In this document: positions 23,779-33,000 of the stretch, one piece after another
Position numbering within the stretch: position 1 is the stretch's first letter
Layout: every line of letters starts with the position of its first letter
Origin: Paenibacillaceae bacterium
GTDB lineage: Bacteria; Bacillota; Bacilli; Paenibacillales; NBRC-103111
Direction of reading: 5' to 3'
Length of the DNA stretch: 64,000 nt
Assembly: GCA_029256185.1 (NCBI GenBank)
Contig: JAQSYI010000026.1
Location: forward strand, 1 to 64,000
The notes under the pieces: model-generated
What the model saw: the letters and a program-made list of their open reading frames with translations, nothing else
The model's database searches: none
What the model was told of the DNA's origin: nothing
Translations under genes and position numbers: made by a program

Positions 23779-25758
23779 ATGAAACGATCCCGGTATGCGC
23801 AACCGGATGGACGCAAGGAGCTTCTCTCCGCCCTGTTGTCCAGAAATATTGTAATCAAGACCCTCTCCATTGGAGCCGCTCTGAGCGTGGCAACTATCTT
23901 GATGGGCATTGGAATAGAATGGATCGGCAGAGGCTCGCTGTCTGATGCCTTGAACTGGATCAGCGCCAATCACGGCCTCTTTGCCGTCAACGCAACCCTT
24001 ATCGCCGGTTTGCTTCTTATCCTGTACAGCCTGATCGGAGCCCTCTTTTTATCTATAGCCGCAGCAACTGCACTGCTCTCGCTGGTATCCCTTATCAGCT
24101 TCTACAAGACCAAGCTTATTGGAGAGCCCTTCTTCCCTTGGGACATTATCCTGAGCAAGGAAGGAACCAATATAGCACCGCTCGTCACCGACAAAGCCGG
24201 GCTGCTCCGCATTGGGGCAATCGTGGCTGTCATCCTGCTGCTGGTTGCCGCCCGCTTGTTTCTGGGCCGGTTTGCCGTCTCTTGGCGCAGCCGGATCGCG
24301 CTGGGCCTGCTTGCAGCCGGAACGATCGCTTCCTTTGCGTGGCAGACCTCCTGGTCCAGCCAGATGCTGGCCCGTGCGGGAGCTTCCCCGATCATATGGA
24401 ACCAGCATGAGAATTACGAGGCCAACGGGCTGCTGCTGGCGTTCACGCTGAACATCAAGAATTCTATTATCGCAAAGCCTGCCGGTTACGGAGAGCCGGC
24501 AATTGCCGGCATTGCCAGCCAACTGCTGGAAGACCGAAAAGGGGAGCAGGATACAGTCAGTGTTTTTAGCCAGACCCCAACCCCATCCGTGTCCCAAGCG
24601 CCCAATGTAATTTTTATCATGAATGAAGCCTTCTGGGACCCTACTCTGCTGCCCAACGTGACCTTCAGTGAGGATCCGCTTCCCACCATTCATAAGCTCC
24701 AGCAGGAATCCCGCTCGGGCTATATGCTCTCTCCCCAATTCGGAGGAGGGACCAGCAATGTGGAATTTGAAATCCTGACCGGGCTTTCCACCAGCCTTTT
24801 GCCCAGCGGCTCTATCCCGTATCAGCAGTATATCAGCAGGCCGCTGCCCAGCCTGGCCAGCTTCTTTGCCGGAAACGGGTACCGCAGCTTAGCCATCCAC
24901 CCCTACGAGGGCTGGTTCTGGAACCGGAACAACGTGTACAAGTGGCTGGGCTTTGAGGGCTTCAAGAGCATCGGACATTTCACGGAGCCGGAGTACAAGG
25001 GGGCTTTTATCAGCGATGCGGAGGCGGCCCGGAGCATTATCCAGGCCACGGAGGAATCGGAGGAGCCGGTGTTTACCTATACGGTAACCATGCAGAATCA
25101 TGGTCCGTATGACGATGACCGCTACGGGGGTACCACAATTTCGGTGGAAGGAGATATTCCCGCGGCGGCCAAACAAATGCTTGAGACCTACACTCAGGGA
25201 GCACGCGATGCGGACGATGCCCTGCGGCTGCTGATTGAGCATTATGAGCAATCGGATGAGCCCACCTTCATCATTTTCTATGGAGATCATCTGCCCATGC
25301 TGGGGTATGACTACTACGTGTACGAGAAGACCGGATTCATTCACTCGGCCGACATAGGGGCGTGGAGTCTGGAGGAGCTGAAGAAGATGCATAGTGTGCC
25401 GTATGTGGTCTGGTCCAATTTCCCGCTGGAAAATGAGCCGGAGCCCGTTATCAGCGCATCCTTTCTCGGCTCGTATGTATTAAACGCGCTGTCCCTGGAG
25501 GCACCCGGACAATTCGCCTTCAATTCTCAGCTCTATAAGACACTTCCCGGCCTGCTTCGCAATCTGGCGGTGGACTCCGGCGGCTCCCTGACCCAGGCTG
25601 TTCCGGAGGAGTGGAAGAGCTTCATTAATGACTACCGTCTGCTTCAGTATGACATGCTGTTCGGTGAGCAGTACCTGGCCAAGCAGATGGACACAGAGTT
25701 CCTGACCCGCGAGGCTCTCCCCGCGTACAACAGCGTGGAGACAAGCACAGGCTTGTAG
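23779..25758 (+). CDS. LTA synthase family protein (phosphoglycerol transferase-like)
   Basis: 659 residues from ATG at 23779 (MKRSRYAQPD) with AGGAG 10 nt upstream. The frame stays open to 22519, but that part is a shadow of the exporter gene. Five N-terminal transmembrane segments (to about residue 190) precede an extracellular sulfatase-fold domain. Thr325 in QFGGGTSNVEFEIL matches the nucleophile of LtaS; NEAFWD, QNHGPY and FYGDHLPMLG supply metal ligands. LtaS enzymes transfer glycerol phosphate from phosphatidylglycerol to build lipoteichoic acid. This could be a synthase, a primase or a transferase onto another glycan. It has its own leader with possible RNA switch structures. Confidence 0.88.
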   Translation: MKRSRYAQPDGRKELLSALLSRNIVIKTLSIGAALSVATILMGIGIEWIGRGSLSDALNWISANHGLFAVNATLIAGLLLILYSLIGALFLSIAAATALLSLVSLISFYKTKLIGEPFFPWDIILSKEGTNIAPLVTDKAGLLRIGAIVAVILLLVAARLFLGRFAVSWRSRIALGLLAAGTIASFAWQTSWSSQMLARAGASPIIWNQHENYEANGLLLAFTLNIKNSIIAKPAGYGEPAIAGIASQLLEDRKGEQDTVSVFSQTPTPSVSQAPNVIFIMNEAFWDPTLLPNVTFSEDPLPTIHKLQQESRSGYMLSPQFGGGTSNVEFEILTGLSTSLLPSGSIPYQQYISRPLPSLASFFAGNGYRSLAIHPYEGWFWNRNNVYKWLGFEGFKSIGHFTEPEYKGAFISDAEAARSIIQATEESEEPVFTYTVTMQNHGPYDDDRYGGTTISVEGDIPAAAKQMLETYTQGARDADDALRLLIEHYEQSDEPTFIIFYGDHLPMLGYDYYVYEKTGFIHSADIGAWSLEELKKMHSVPYVVWSNFPLENEPEPVISASFLGSYVLNALSLEAPGQFAFNSQLYKTLPGLLRNLAVDSGGSLTQAVPEEWKSFINDYRLLQYDMLFGEQYLAKQMDTEFLTREALPAYNSVETSTGL

Positions 25759-25828
25759 AGGGGAGGCGGGCGCAGGCGAGACCGGGCAGGGGCCGGCAGA
25801 GCAGGAGCGGGAGCGCAGCAGCGGCTTG

Positions 25829-26050
25829 CTCCGCTGGGACGGGGCGGGGACCGCACATGCGGCTTGCTCCGCTGGGATGGGGCGGGGGCGCGACTGTGGC
25901 TGGCTCCGCTGGGCCGGGCGGGGCGCGCCTGTGGCTTGCTCCGCTGGGACGGGGCGGGGGCGCGACTGTGGCTGGATCCGCTGGGCCGGGCGGGGGCGCG
26001 ACTGTGGCTGGATCCGCTGGGATGGGGCGGGGGCCGCACATGCGGCTTGC
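25829..26050. repeat. G-rich tandem array, 35-38-bp units
   Basis: The motif TCCGCTGGG recurs at 25830, 25868, 25905, 25940, 25977 and 26013, each followed by a run of G-tracts such as GGGGCGGGG. Every unit has at least four G-runs on the plus strand, so G-quadruplex formation is plausible. All six frames stay open only because of the composition; I see no gene. Confidence 0.85.
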
Positions 26051-26124
26051 TCGGGCCTCCTACAGCACGCTTACATCCATTGCGGAACCGCCGACTCACT
26101 GTAGCTCTTCCCTTCCGCCTATTT

Positions 26125-26319
26125 TAACGGAAAAAATTTCCGCTAATAACCGAAAGTCACCCAAACTTTCAGAATTAGCGGAAATTTTTTCCGTTAAGAC
26201 CCTCAGATTCCTGCTTTTGAGCTCTTTTTTGTTGTCTGTTCGTGAGATAACGGAAATTTTTTCCGTTATCTTGGTAGAATTACCTTAATTAGCACAATTA
26301 GCGGAAAAAATTTCCGTTA
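26125..26319. repeat. Four-palindrome cluster, family I, copy A (spacing 51-72-51)
   Basis: Four 21-bp palindromes with core AACGGAAATTTTTTCCGTT (or AGCGGAA variants) start at 26125, 26176, 26248 and 26299. Intervals are 51, 72 and 51 bp. Spacers of 30, 51 and 30 bp show no similarity to those of copy B at 45149, but their lengths are identical. It lies between convergent genes. Confidence 0.92.
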
Positions 26320-26363
26320 GCGCACCAGTAGATCTCCAGTTAGTCCACCGACACTATCTTCAG

Positions 26364-26460
26364 TTACTTCACCAACAAGCCCTTCAGCTAATCCACCAGT
26401 TACTCCACCAACAAGCCCTTCAGCTAATCCACCAGTTACTCCACCAACAAGCGCCCTCCC
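26364..26460. repeat. 36-bp tandem array
   Basis: Units beginning TTACTCCACCAACAAGCCC start at 26364, 26400 and 26436, the first two nearly identical, with degenerate relatives on both sides (26340-26520). It starts about 45 bp after palindrome cluster A. The minus-strand reading is a 12-residue Gly/Val repeat, which I do not regard as a gene. Confidence 0.8.
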
Positions 26461-26611
26461 GTTACTCCACGAGGGTACCCAGTTAAAGCACCGACAGTGC
26501 CCCCAGTTACTCCACCGCCAGCACACTCAGTCTCCACGCACAGAACCGCCAGTCATCCGACAGACAGATCCTCCCGCAATTGTGTCACCCGACCTGACTA
26601 CCGGACGGCAC

Positions 26612-27403
26612 TCAACGGATTTCCGAAGGGCTCTTGCCCGTATGAAGCTTGAACTGCCTGCTGAAGAAAAACACATCCCGGTATCCCAGCACATGCGCTA
26701 CCTCCGACACGGACAGCCCGGCGTAACGGAGCAAGTGCTCGGCGCGCTCAATTCTGGATCGGATCATGTACGATTGAACGGATTGGCCGATCAGCGCCCG
26801 GAATTTGGTCGAGAAATACTTGGGAGAAAGATTGGCCCGTGCCGCCAGTTCCTCTAACCGGTGATGTTTGCCCGCGTTGACCCGGATGTAATTGGCCACC
26901 TCCTGAATCGCTTCGGTCAGCTGCACACTTTCCCCGCCTCCGTCAGTCTCGCCCTCCCGGTCCCCCCGCAGAAGATGGATCATCAGCTGCTTAAGCACCA
27001 AGCGGGCCTCCGCCTCCGCCCCGAAGATATGCTCCACCAGAAACAGCCGCACGTAGCCGGAGAGCAGCCGCTCAAACTCCACATTGTCCCGGAACACCCG
27101 GTAAGACTCAGGCAACAGCCGCGGCGCTTGCTTCAAGTCAAAATGGACGTAGGTCAGAGTTAGCGGACGCTGCGGATTATGAGAAGCGCACGTGTCGTCT
27201 CCGGGACGGAACAGGAAGCAGCTGCCTCTTCCCACCTCATAAAATCTGCCGTTCAGAATGACCTCCCCTTCTCCGCTCCACACATAGAACAGGTCATAAT
27301 TGGGAAGCGGCTTGTCCCGCCGCTGCCATTTCCATTCCGGCTCGCATAATATTTTGGCGAAGGACGGTTTTAGAATAAAGTCCTCCGGAGACACATGCAG
27401 CAT
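26612..27403 (-). CDS. AraC family transcriptional regulator
   Basis: 263 residues; ATG at 27403 with GGGGAAGGGG upstream. An N-terminal cupin-like sensor (about 30-100; VWSGEGEVILNGRFYEVG, RPGDDTC) precedes a C-terminal double HTH: RLEELAARANLSPKYFSTKFRALIG and LSVSEVAHVLGYRDVFFFSRQFKLHTGKSP. This is typical of regulators of sugar utilisation in Paenibacillus. It stands alone between repeat-rich regions, so the target is unclear. Confidence 0.9.
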   Translation of the reverse strand: MLHVSPEDFILKPSFAKILCEPEWKWQRRDKPLPNYDLFYVWSGEGEVILNGRFYEVGRGSCFLFRPGDDTCASHNPQRPLTLTYVHFDLKQAPRLLPESYRVFRDNVEFERLLSGYVRLFLVEHIFGAEAEARLVLKQLMIHLLRGDREGETDGGGESVQLTEAIQEVANYIRVNAGKHHRLEELAARANLSPKYFSTKFRALIGQSVQSYMIRSRIERAEHLLRYAGLSVSEVAHVLGYRDVFFFSRQFKLHTGKSPSEIR

Positions 27404-27574
27404 ATAGCACCCCTTCCCCTTTTATCCCGGCTTATTCCCACCACATTACGCCTCTATTGTAGCGAATCGCCGCCGTTCCCGCCAATGAAATTCATCTGGA
27501 TCGGGACAGGAACGCGCCCGCCCGGAATTCTTAATCCAAGGCAAAGATATAGACACACCTTGATAGCCTTTGAA

Positions 27575-27740
27575 GGGTACGCCTGTTCTGGTGGGCTATG
27601 GAGATACGCCTGTTCTGGTGAACTTGGAGATACGCCAATTCTGGTGGGCTATGGAGATACGCCTGTTCTGGTGGGCTTGGAGATACGTCTTTTCTGGTGG
27701 CTTGGAAGATACGCCTGTTTTGATAGGCTTGGAAGAATCG
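27575..27740. repeat. 26-27-bp tandem array, about six units
   Basis: The unit GGAGATACGCCTGTTCTGGT plus 6-7 bases recurs from about 27578 to 27736, with single-base drift between copies. It has no coding signal. It lies in the promoter-side region between the AraC gene and the divergent Gfo/Idh gene. Confidence 0.85.
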
Positions 27741-27783
27741 GCAGGTTTGCTGTACACTGGCAGTATAGCGGCGAGAAGGTGCC

Positions 27784-27941
27784 AGGCCGTGGTTGCAAAC
27801 CCGCTTGAGGGCATCTTTTAGCGCTTTTCGCCCCTTGCTTCATTACTTTTGCTTGACGTACCCTCCGGTACGCCTTCACAACCTTGCCTGGAACGTAAAT
27901 TCACTAAAATCTGCTCCCCTCGGAGGTTGCAAACATGCCCT
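27784..27941. mobile_element. MITE-like element, copy 1
   Basis: About 158 bp. Its body is shared with 62246-62411: CGCTTGAGGGCATCTTT on the left, CGGTACGCCT in the middle and CTGCTCCCCTCGGAG on the right. The ends are imperfect inverted repeats: GGCCGTGGTTGCAAAC on the left against AGGGCATGTTTGCAACC read inward from the right. No transposase frame. I could not make out a clear target duplication. Confidence 0.65.
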
Positions 27942-28038
27942 AATTGGCGGTCCGGTCCTTTTCTCCGAATTGTTCGAAAAGGCAATGCCCAGGCCCGCAA
28001 TGGTCCTCCAGAGTAGTAGTTGAAGAAAGGATGAGCGT

Positions 28039-29106
28039 ATGGACAAAATTACCTTTGCGATTGTCGGGGGAGGATGGAGAAGCGAATTCTATCTGCGGAT
28101 TGCAGCGGCCCTGCCCGACCGCTTCCACGTTGCCGGCGTGCTGCTTCGTGATCCGCAGAAAAGGCTGGCGCTGTCTCACCGGTGGAATGTACGTGCATAT
28201 ACCGACATTAGTGAATTGGAGGGAGACTGGTCCGTTGACTTTACCGTGCTTACCGTCTCCAAGACGGCAGCGCCAGAGTGGATCACCGGGCTTACAGAGC
28301 GGGGGATAGCCGTACTGGCAGAAACCCCTCCGGCCCCTGACGCCGATTCTCTCCGGCTGCTCCGGCGCAGCCTGTCCCCTGAAGCCCGAATTCAGGTGGC
28401 GGAGCAATATCCCCTCCAGCCGCTTCATCACGCCCGCACCGCATTAATCCGCGCAGGCAAAATCGGGGAGCCGGTGCATGTTCAGGCTTCGGTGGCTCAT
28501 GGCTACCATGGGATCAGTCTGATCAGGCAATGGCTGGGCCATCAGGGAGCGGTGCCTTGCACCATCAGCGGCCAGCGTCTCGTAAGCTCCGTTCTGGAGG
28601 GACGTGTCCGGGATAAGCTGCCCGAGGCTGAGCGGCTGAAGGAGTCAACGCAGGATCTGGCGCTGTTCCAATTCGACAACGGCCAGTCCGCGGTGCTGGA
28701 CTTCACGTACGACCAGTACTTCTCTCCCATCCGCCGCAACCGGCTGCTGATCCGGGGAACCCGCGGCGAGATCCGCGACAGCTGCGTGGATTATATGGCA
28801 GACTTTCGGACAGCCTTTTCAGGAGTGCTGCAGCGGGTCATGACCGGCGGCGAAGGAAGCCTGGAGCCCCTGTCCCTGGAAGGAGTCCTGTGGGGCGAGC
28901 AATGGCTGTACCGCAATCCCTTTCATCCCGTCCCCCTCACAGATGAGGAGCTGGCCATCGCGGAGCTGCTCCTGCGGATGGGGCAATATGCCAAGGGAGA
29001 AACCGGCGCCGCTTACTCTTTTCAGGAAGCAGCGGTGGATACGGAGCTGGCCTTCTGTATGGAGCAGGCGCTGGCAACGCGGGCGCCGGTACGCTTTGAG
29101 GCGTAG
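28039..29106 (+). CDS. Gfo/Idh/MocA family oxidoreductase
   Basis: 355 residues; ATG at 28039 with GAAAGGA upstream. N-terminal Rossmann fold starts ITFAIVGGGWRSEFYLRIAA, followed by LTVSKTAAPEWI and LAETPPAPDA, which corresponds to the usual EKP region with Pro retained but Lys missing. The C-terminal part is the alpha/beta substrate domain. These enzymes oxidise or reduce sugars with NAD(P). Loss of the catalytic Lys of the EKP motif suggests altered or no activity. Followed by an inverted repeat and an AraC regulator that may control sugar genes nearby. Confidence 0.75.
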   Translation: MDKITFAIVGGGWRSEFYLRIAAALPDRFHVAGVLLRDPQKRLALSHRWNVRAYTDISELEGDWSVDFTVLTVSKTAAPEWITGLTERGIAVLAETPPAPDADSLRLLRRSLSPEARIQVAEQYPLQPLHHARTALIRAGKIGEPVHVQASVAHGYHGISLIRQWLGHQGAVPCTISGQRLVSSVLEGRVRDKLPEAERLKESTQDLALFQFDNGQSAVLDFTYDQYFSPIRRNRLLIRGTRGEIRDSCVDYMADFRTAFSGVLQRVMTGGEGSLEPLSLEGVLWGEQWLYRNPFHPVPLTDEELAIAELLLRMGQYAKGETGAAYSFQEAAVDTELAFCMEQALATRAPVRFEA

Positions 29107-29116
29107 AAGCGCAACA

Positions 29117-29148
29117 ACGGTGGCAGGTTCCATATCCCCGGCCACCGT
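29117..29148 (+). terminator. Inverted repeat after the Gfo/Idh gene
   Basis: Arms ACGGTGGC (29117-29124) and GCCACCGT (29141-29148), 11 nt after the stop, without a clear T-tract. A possible weak terminator. Confidence 0.4.
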
Positions 29149-29158
29149 CCATTATTAG

Positions 29159-30028
29159 ATGTACAACCTTATTCGGGAGCGTGCTTGCTTATTGAAAGAG
29201 TTCATAAAGCATTTGATGGTTTCTTCCTATGACCAGCAGCTGCCCTTCTACATGGAGAGCATCGGCAGCAAGGAGCGCCAAACCCCTTATAACCGGCCCG
29301 AAGGCTACCCGTATTATCACTGGCTGCAAACCATTGAGGGAAGCGGCGAGTTCCGCTGCGCGGACCGTCTCTATACGCTGCAGCCTGGAGAAGGAATACT
29401 CCTCGCTCCAGGTGTTCCCCACCGGTACGAAGGGGTAACGGATAAGTGGACCACCATCTTCGTGACCTTCGGCGGCGCGATGATTCAATCCGTCATTTCC
29501 TCCATGCAGCTCCGGCACTCCGGCTACTACCGGCTGACGAATCCGGAGCTGCTGGTGCAGACGCTCCAGTCGGCGATTCATAAGGTGAAATGGCAGGCTA
29601 ATATCACCAGCCTCGATATGTCCGCAGAGCTGTACCAATTTCTGGTTCAGCTCAAAAAGCATGGCTTGCCCAGCAACCATCTGACCAACGCCTTCTCTTA
29701 CGAACCCCTGAACCGTCTGCTGCAGTGGATGGAAGCCGTATATTCCGAACCGGATATCGGTCTCACCCAGATGGCGGAGCAGCTGCATATCAGCAAGCAG
29801 CATCTCATGTCCATCTTCCGCAAAAGATTCGGCTGCAGCCCCTATGCCTACTTCGTGCAGCTGCGCATCAACAAAGCGAAGGAATTATTCGCCATGCATC
29901 CGGAGCTGTCGGTGAAGGAGGTTTCCGGCCAAGTCGGTTTTAACGACGTGAGCCACTTTGTCGCCACCTTCCGCCGGCTTACGCGCATGACGCCGGAAAC
30001 CTTCAAGAACATGTACAGCATCAGGTAA
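29159..30028 (+). CDS. AraC family transcriptional regulator
   Basis: 289 residues if started at ATG 29159, which has no obvious ribosome site; ATG 29213 (MVSSYDQQLPFY) is the alternative. N-terminal cupin (GSGEFRCADRLYTLQPGEGILLAPGVPHRYEG) and C-terminal double HTH (GLTQMAEQLHISKQHLMSIF; LSVKEVSGQVGFNDVSHFVATFRRL). Its 3' end overlaps that of the convergent lacZ by 8 nt. Probably regulates the neighbouring beta-galactosidase or Gfo/Idh gene. Confidence 0.88.
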   Translation: MYNLIRERACLLKEFIKHLMVSSYDQQLPFYMESIGSKERQTPYNRPEGYPYYHWLQTIEGSGEFRCADRLYTLQPGEGILLAPGVPHRYEGVTDKWTTIFVTFGGAMIQSVISSMQLRHSGYYRLTNPELLVQTLQSAIHKVKWQANITSLDMSAELYQFLVQLKKHGLPSNHLTNAFSYEPLNRLLQWMEAVYSEPDIGLTQMAEQLHISKQHLMSIFRKRFGCSPYAYFVQLRINKAKELFAMHPELSVKEVSGQVGFNDVSHFVATFRRLTRMTPETFKNMYSIR

Positions 30029-33000
30029 AACGGTACCCTGCCGCCGCCTGGGCATCCGGATCGCTTGGGTCCTTATAGCCCGAGCCCGGCTGCGGCTTTG
30101 TTGCCTCTCTGGGCGCAGATCCCGTGCTCCCCCGTACTTCATCAGCCTGACTCTCACTCTGGCGCTGATCGGACAAATCCCCGTCTCCCGCCGACAGCAT
30201 TGGCGGACAGTAGAACCGCGTCCGGGCCGCGCAGGCAGGATCGCCCATTCCGGGGAAGTAGGGCCGGAACCAGCAAGTGAAGGAAACCGGCTCCGGGTAC
30301 AGCCGGTAGCGTTCCATCGTTTCCGGACCGCAGCTGCGGTTCCCCAGCCCCGTCTGTCTGCAATCGATATTCACCACCACGGCTTGACGCGGCTTCAGTT
30401 CATTGGTATGCAGCGCACGGGCGAAATCCGCGGCGGTGTAATGATGGGCAGATGCCGATACCCGCTGTTCGGGAACAATCAGCAGCCCTTGACCGGCTGC
30501 ATCCGTTAGAGCCAGCCAACGCACGTCCTCCTTATTTCCATTCTCCTGCGGCATAATATAGGGCTCATATTGCTCCTCCACCAGCCCGGCGTAGCGTCCC
30601 ACCGAAGCCCCCGCTTTGCGGTCCGGGTAGCTCTCATGAGGGCCTCGACCGTACCATTCCAGACGGCGGAAGCTCTCCGCTACGGCCAAAGTAATCCCGA
30701 TTCTCGGAAGCAGCGGCAGATTCCCGTAGGGCCGGATGAACTGCTCCAGACATATAGTGCCGTTCCCCAGGATGTGATAGGCGCAATCTTGCACAAAGCC
30801 TGTGTCCATACGACCGGCGTAACGGTGCTGGGTCAGTACCGTAATCCGGTCGGGCAGCACCTTTATGACCCTCATAGATATAAGCGACGGATGCAAGTCT
30901 GCGAGTCCGACGGCGCTCCAGTCATTGGGCTGCAGATTGCAGGTGCTGCGCTTATCGTTGTCGGTAGGTGCGCGGAACGCCTGCAAACGGGGGCCGTGCG
31001 TCTTGCCGTCTTGTTCATCGATCAGGACAGTTCCGCCCAGCAAGACCCGGTGGAGGAACCCGGTGCTCGCCGCGAAGCTCACCTCCAGTTGGCCTGCACA
31101 GACCGTAATCCCTTCAGGCGTGTCGAGATGCTCCAGCAAGCCTTGGGCGTGCTCCGTCCGATTCCCGGCTTGCAGGGGGAGCCCCAACTGCTCCCATGCC
31201 ACCTCGTGGCCTGCCTCCGCCCACTTCGTCCCTTCCCGCAGCCGGAAGCTAAGCCGGAGGAGATACTCTGCGCCCGGCTTCGCTTCCAAGTGAGGATAGG
31301 GAATAAGCAGCCTGCCGGAGGAGCCCGGCTCCAGATTCAACGGGGGCAGTTCTCCTCCGCATATCTCCGTTCCATCCTCCGCGACACTCCAAACCACGTC
31401 ATACCGGTTGAGGTTCACATGGCTGTGCTTATTGCGGACCAGCACCTCGCCGATACTCAGATTGCCCGCCTCCACACCAACCGGCTGATAGACCTTCTTC
31501 ACTTCATGCAGCTTGGAGGTCACATTCCGGTCGGGGTCCACGATCCCGTCAATGCAGAAGTTGCCGTCATTGGGCTCATCGCCAAAATCCCCGCCGTAAG
31601 CGAACCAGGACTGCCCCCGTTCATCCTTCTTGCGGAGGCCGTGGTCGCACCACTCCCAGATGAAGCCGCCGATCAGACAATCGTATGCTTCGATAGCTTC
31701 CCAGTATTCCTTAAGATTGCCCATTGCATTGCCCATGGCATGGGCGTACTCGTTGGTCACGAACGGACGTTCCGGCTTCGTCCGTCCCCGCTCGATCATC
31801 CATTCCACCGAGGGGTAAGTCTCGCTGTCCATATCGGCTACACTGTTCATCTGGCGCTTATGGATGAGGCGGGTAGGATCAAGCGTGCGGCAGTAAGCGG
31901 CCATCAAGGCCACATTCTCCCCTTCGCCTACCTCATTGCCCATGGACCAGATGATTACCGAGGGGTAATTCTTGTCCCGCTGCAGCATCCCGGCCGCACG
32001 GTCCAGAGCCATCTGCAGCCAGCGGGGGTCATTTCCCGGCAGCACATTGTCCCGGTAGGAAATGGCATGCGTCTCGTGATTGGCCTCATCCATCACATAG
32101 AGGCCGTATTCATCGCACAGCTCGTAGAAACGGGTTTGGTGGGGATAATGAGCCATCCGCACGGCATTGATGTTATGCCGCTTCATCAGCAGAATATCTT
32201 GAATCATCCGTTGCTCAGAGACCGCCCGCCCCAGATCGGGATCGAATTCCTGACGGTTGACGCCCCTCAGCTTCACTGCCTTTCCGTTCACCAGCAGCCG
32301 TCCCGCATTAACCTCCACCTTACGGAACCCGGTCTTGCACGATACCGACTCCAGCACCTCTCCTTGGGGACCTGCCAAGACCAGCACCACTGTGTATAAG
32401 CATGGTTCCTCCGCTGACCATTTGTGCGGATTGGCTATATCCGCCTTCAATTCCACCGTGCGGATCGTCCCCGCCAGAATCGGCTTTGGAGAGCCTTTGG
32501 GGTCCGCGGTTACACCACTGACGAGCGGTATACCGCCAACCGGAATGCCCTCGGGTATGTCATTGGGCGTACCTTCGGATGTGCCATCGGATTTGCCTGC
32601 GGATGTGCCGACCCGCTTGCCATCCGGCGCAATGAGCAGCACTTGAACAGTATGGGCCGCTGCAGGGTGCTCCGCATAGTTAATCACCTTGGCTGTAATC
32701 AACAGCTCCGCATCCTGGTAATTGTCATCCAGCGCAGAACGCACGAAGAAATCACACAGATGGACAGAGGGAGTGGAGAACAGATATACGTCACGGAAAA
32801 TGCCGCTTAAGCGCCACATGTCCTGATCCTCCATATAAGACCCGGCGGACCAGCGGTATACCAGAACAGCCAGCTGGTTTTCACCCTCCCGCAGATACGG
32901 CGTCAGATTGAACTCGGCCGGACACATGCTGTTTTGGCTATAGCCCACCCGCTCCCCGTTCACCCACAGATAGAAGGCACTTTCCACACCTGCAAAATGA

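Noticed and set aside
25644..26288. Pro/Ala/Arg-rich open frames in the G-rich array and palindrome cluster
   Set aside because: They result from repeat composition; no ribosome sites and both strands are equally open.
30570..32399. 609-codon plus-strand frame opposite lacZ
   Set aside because: Shadow frame; lacZ has both catalytic glutamates and normal domain order.
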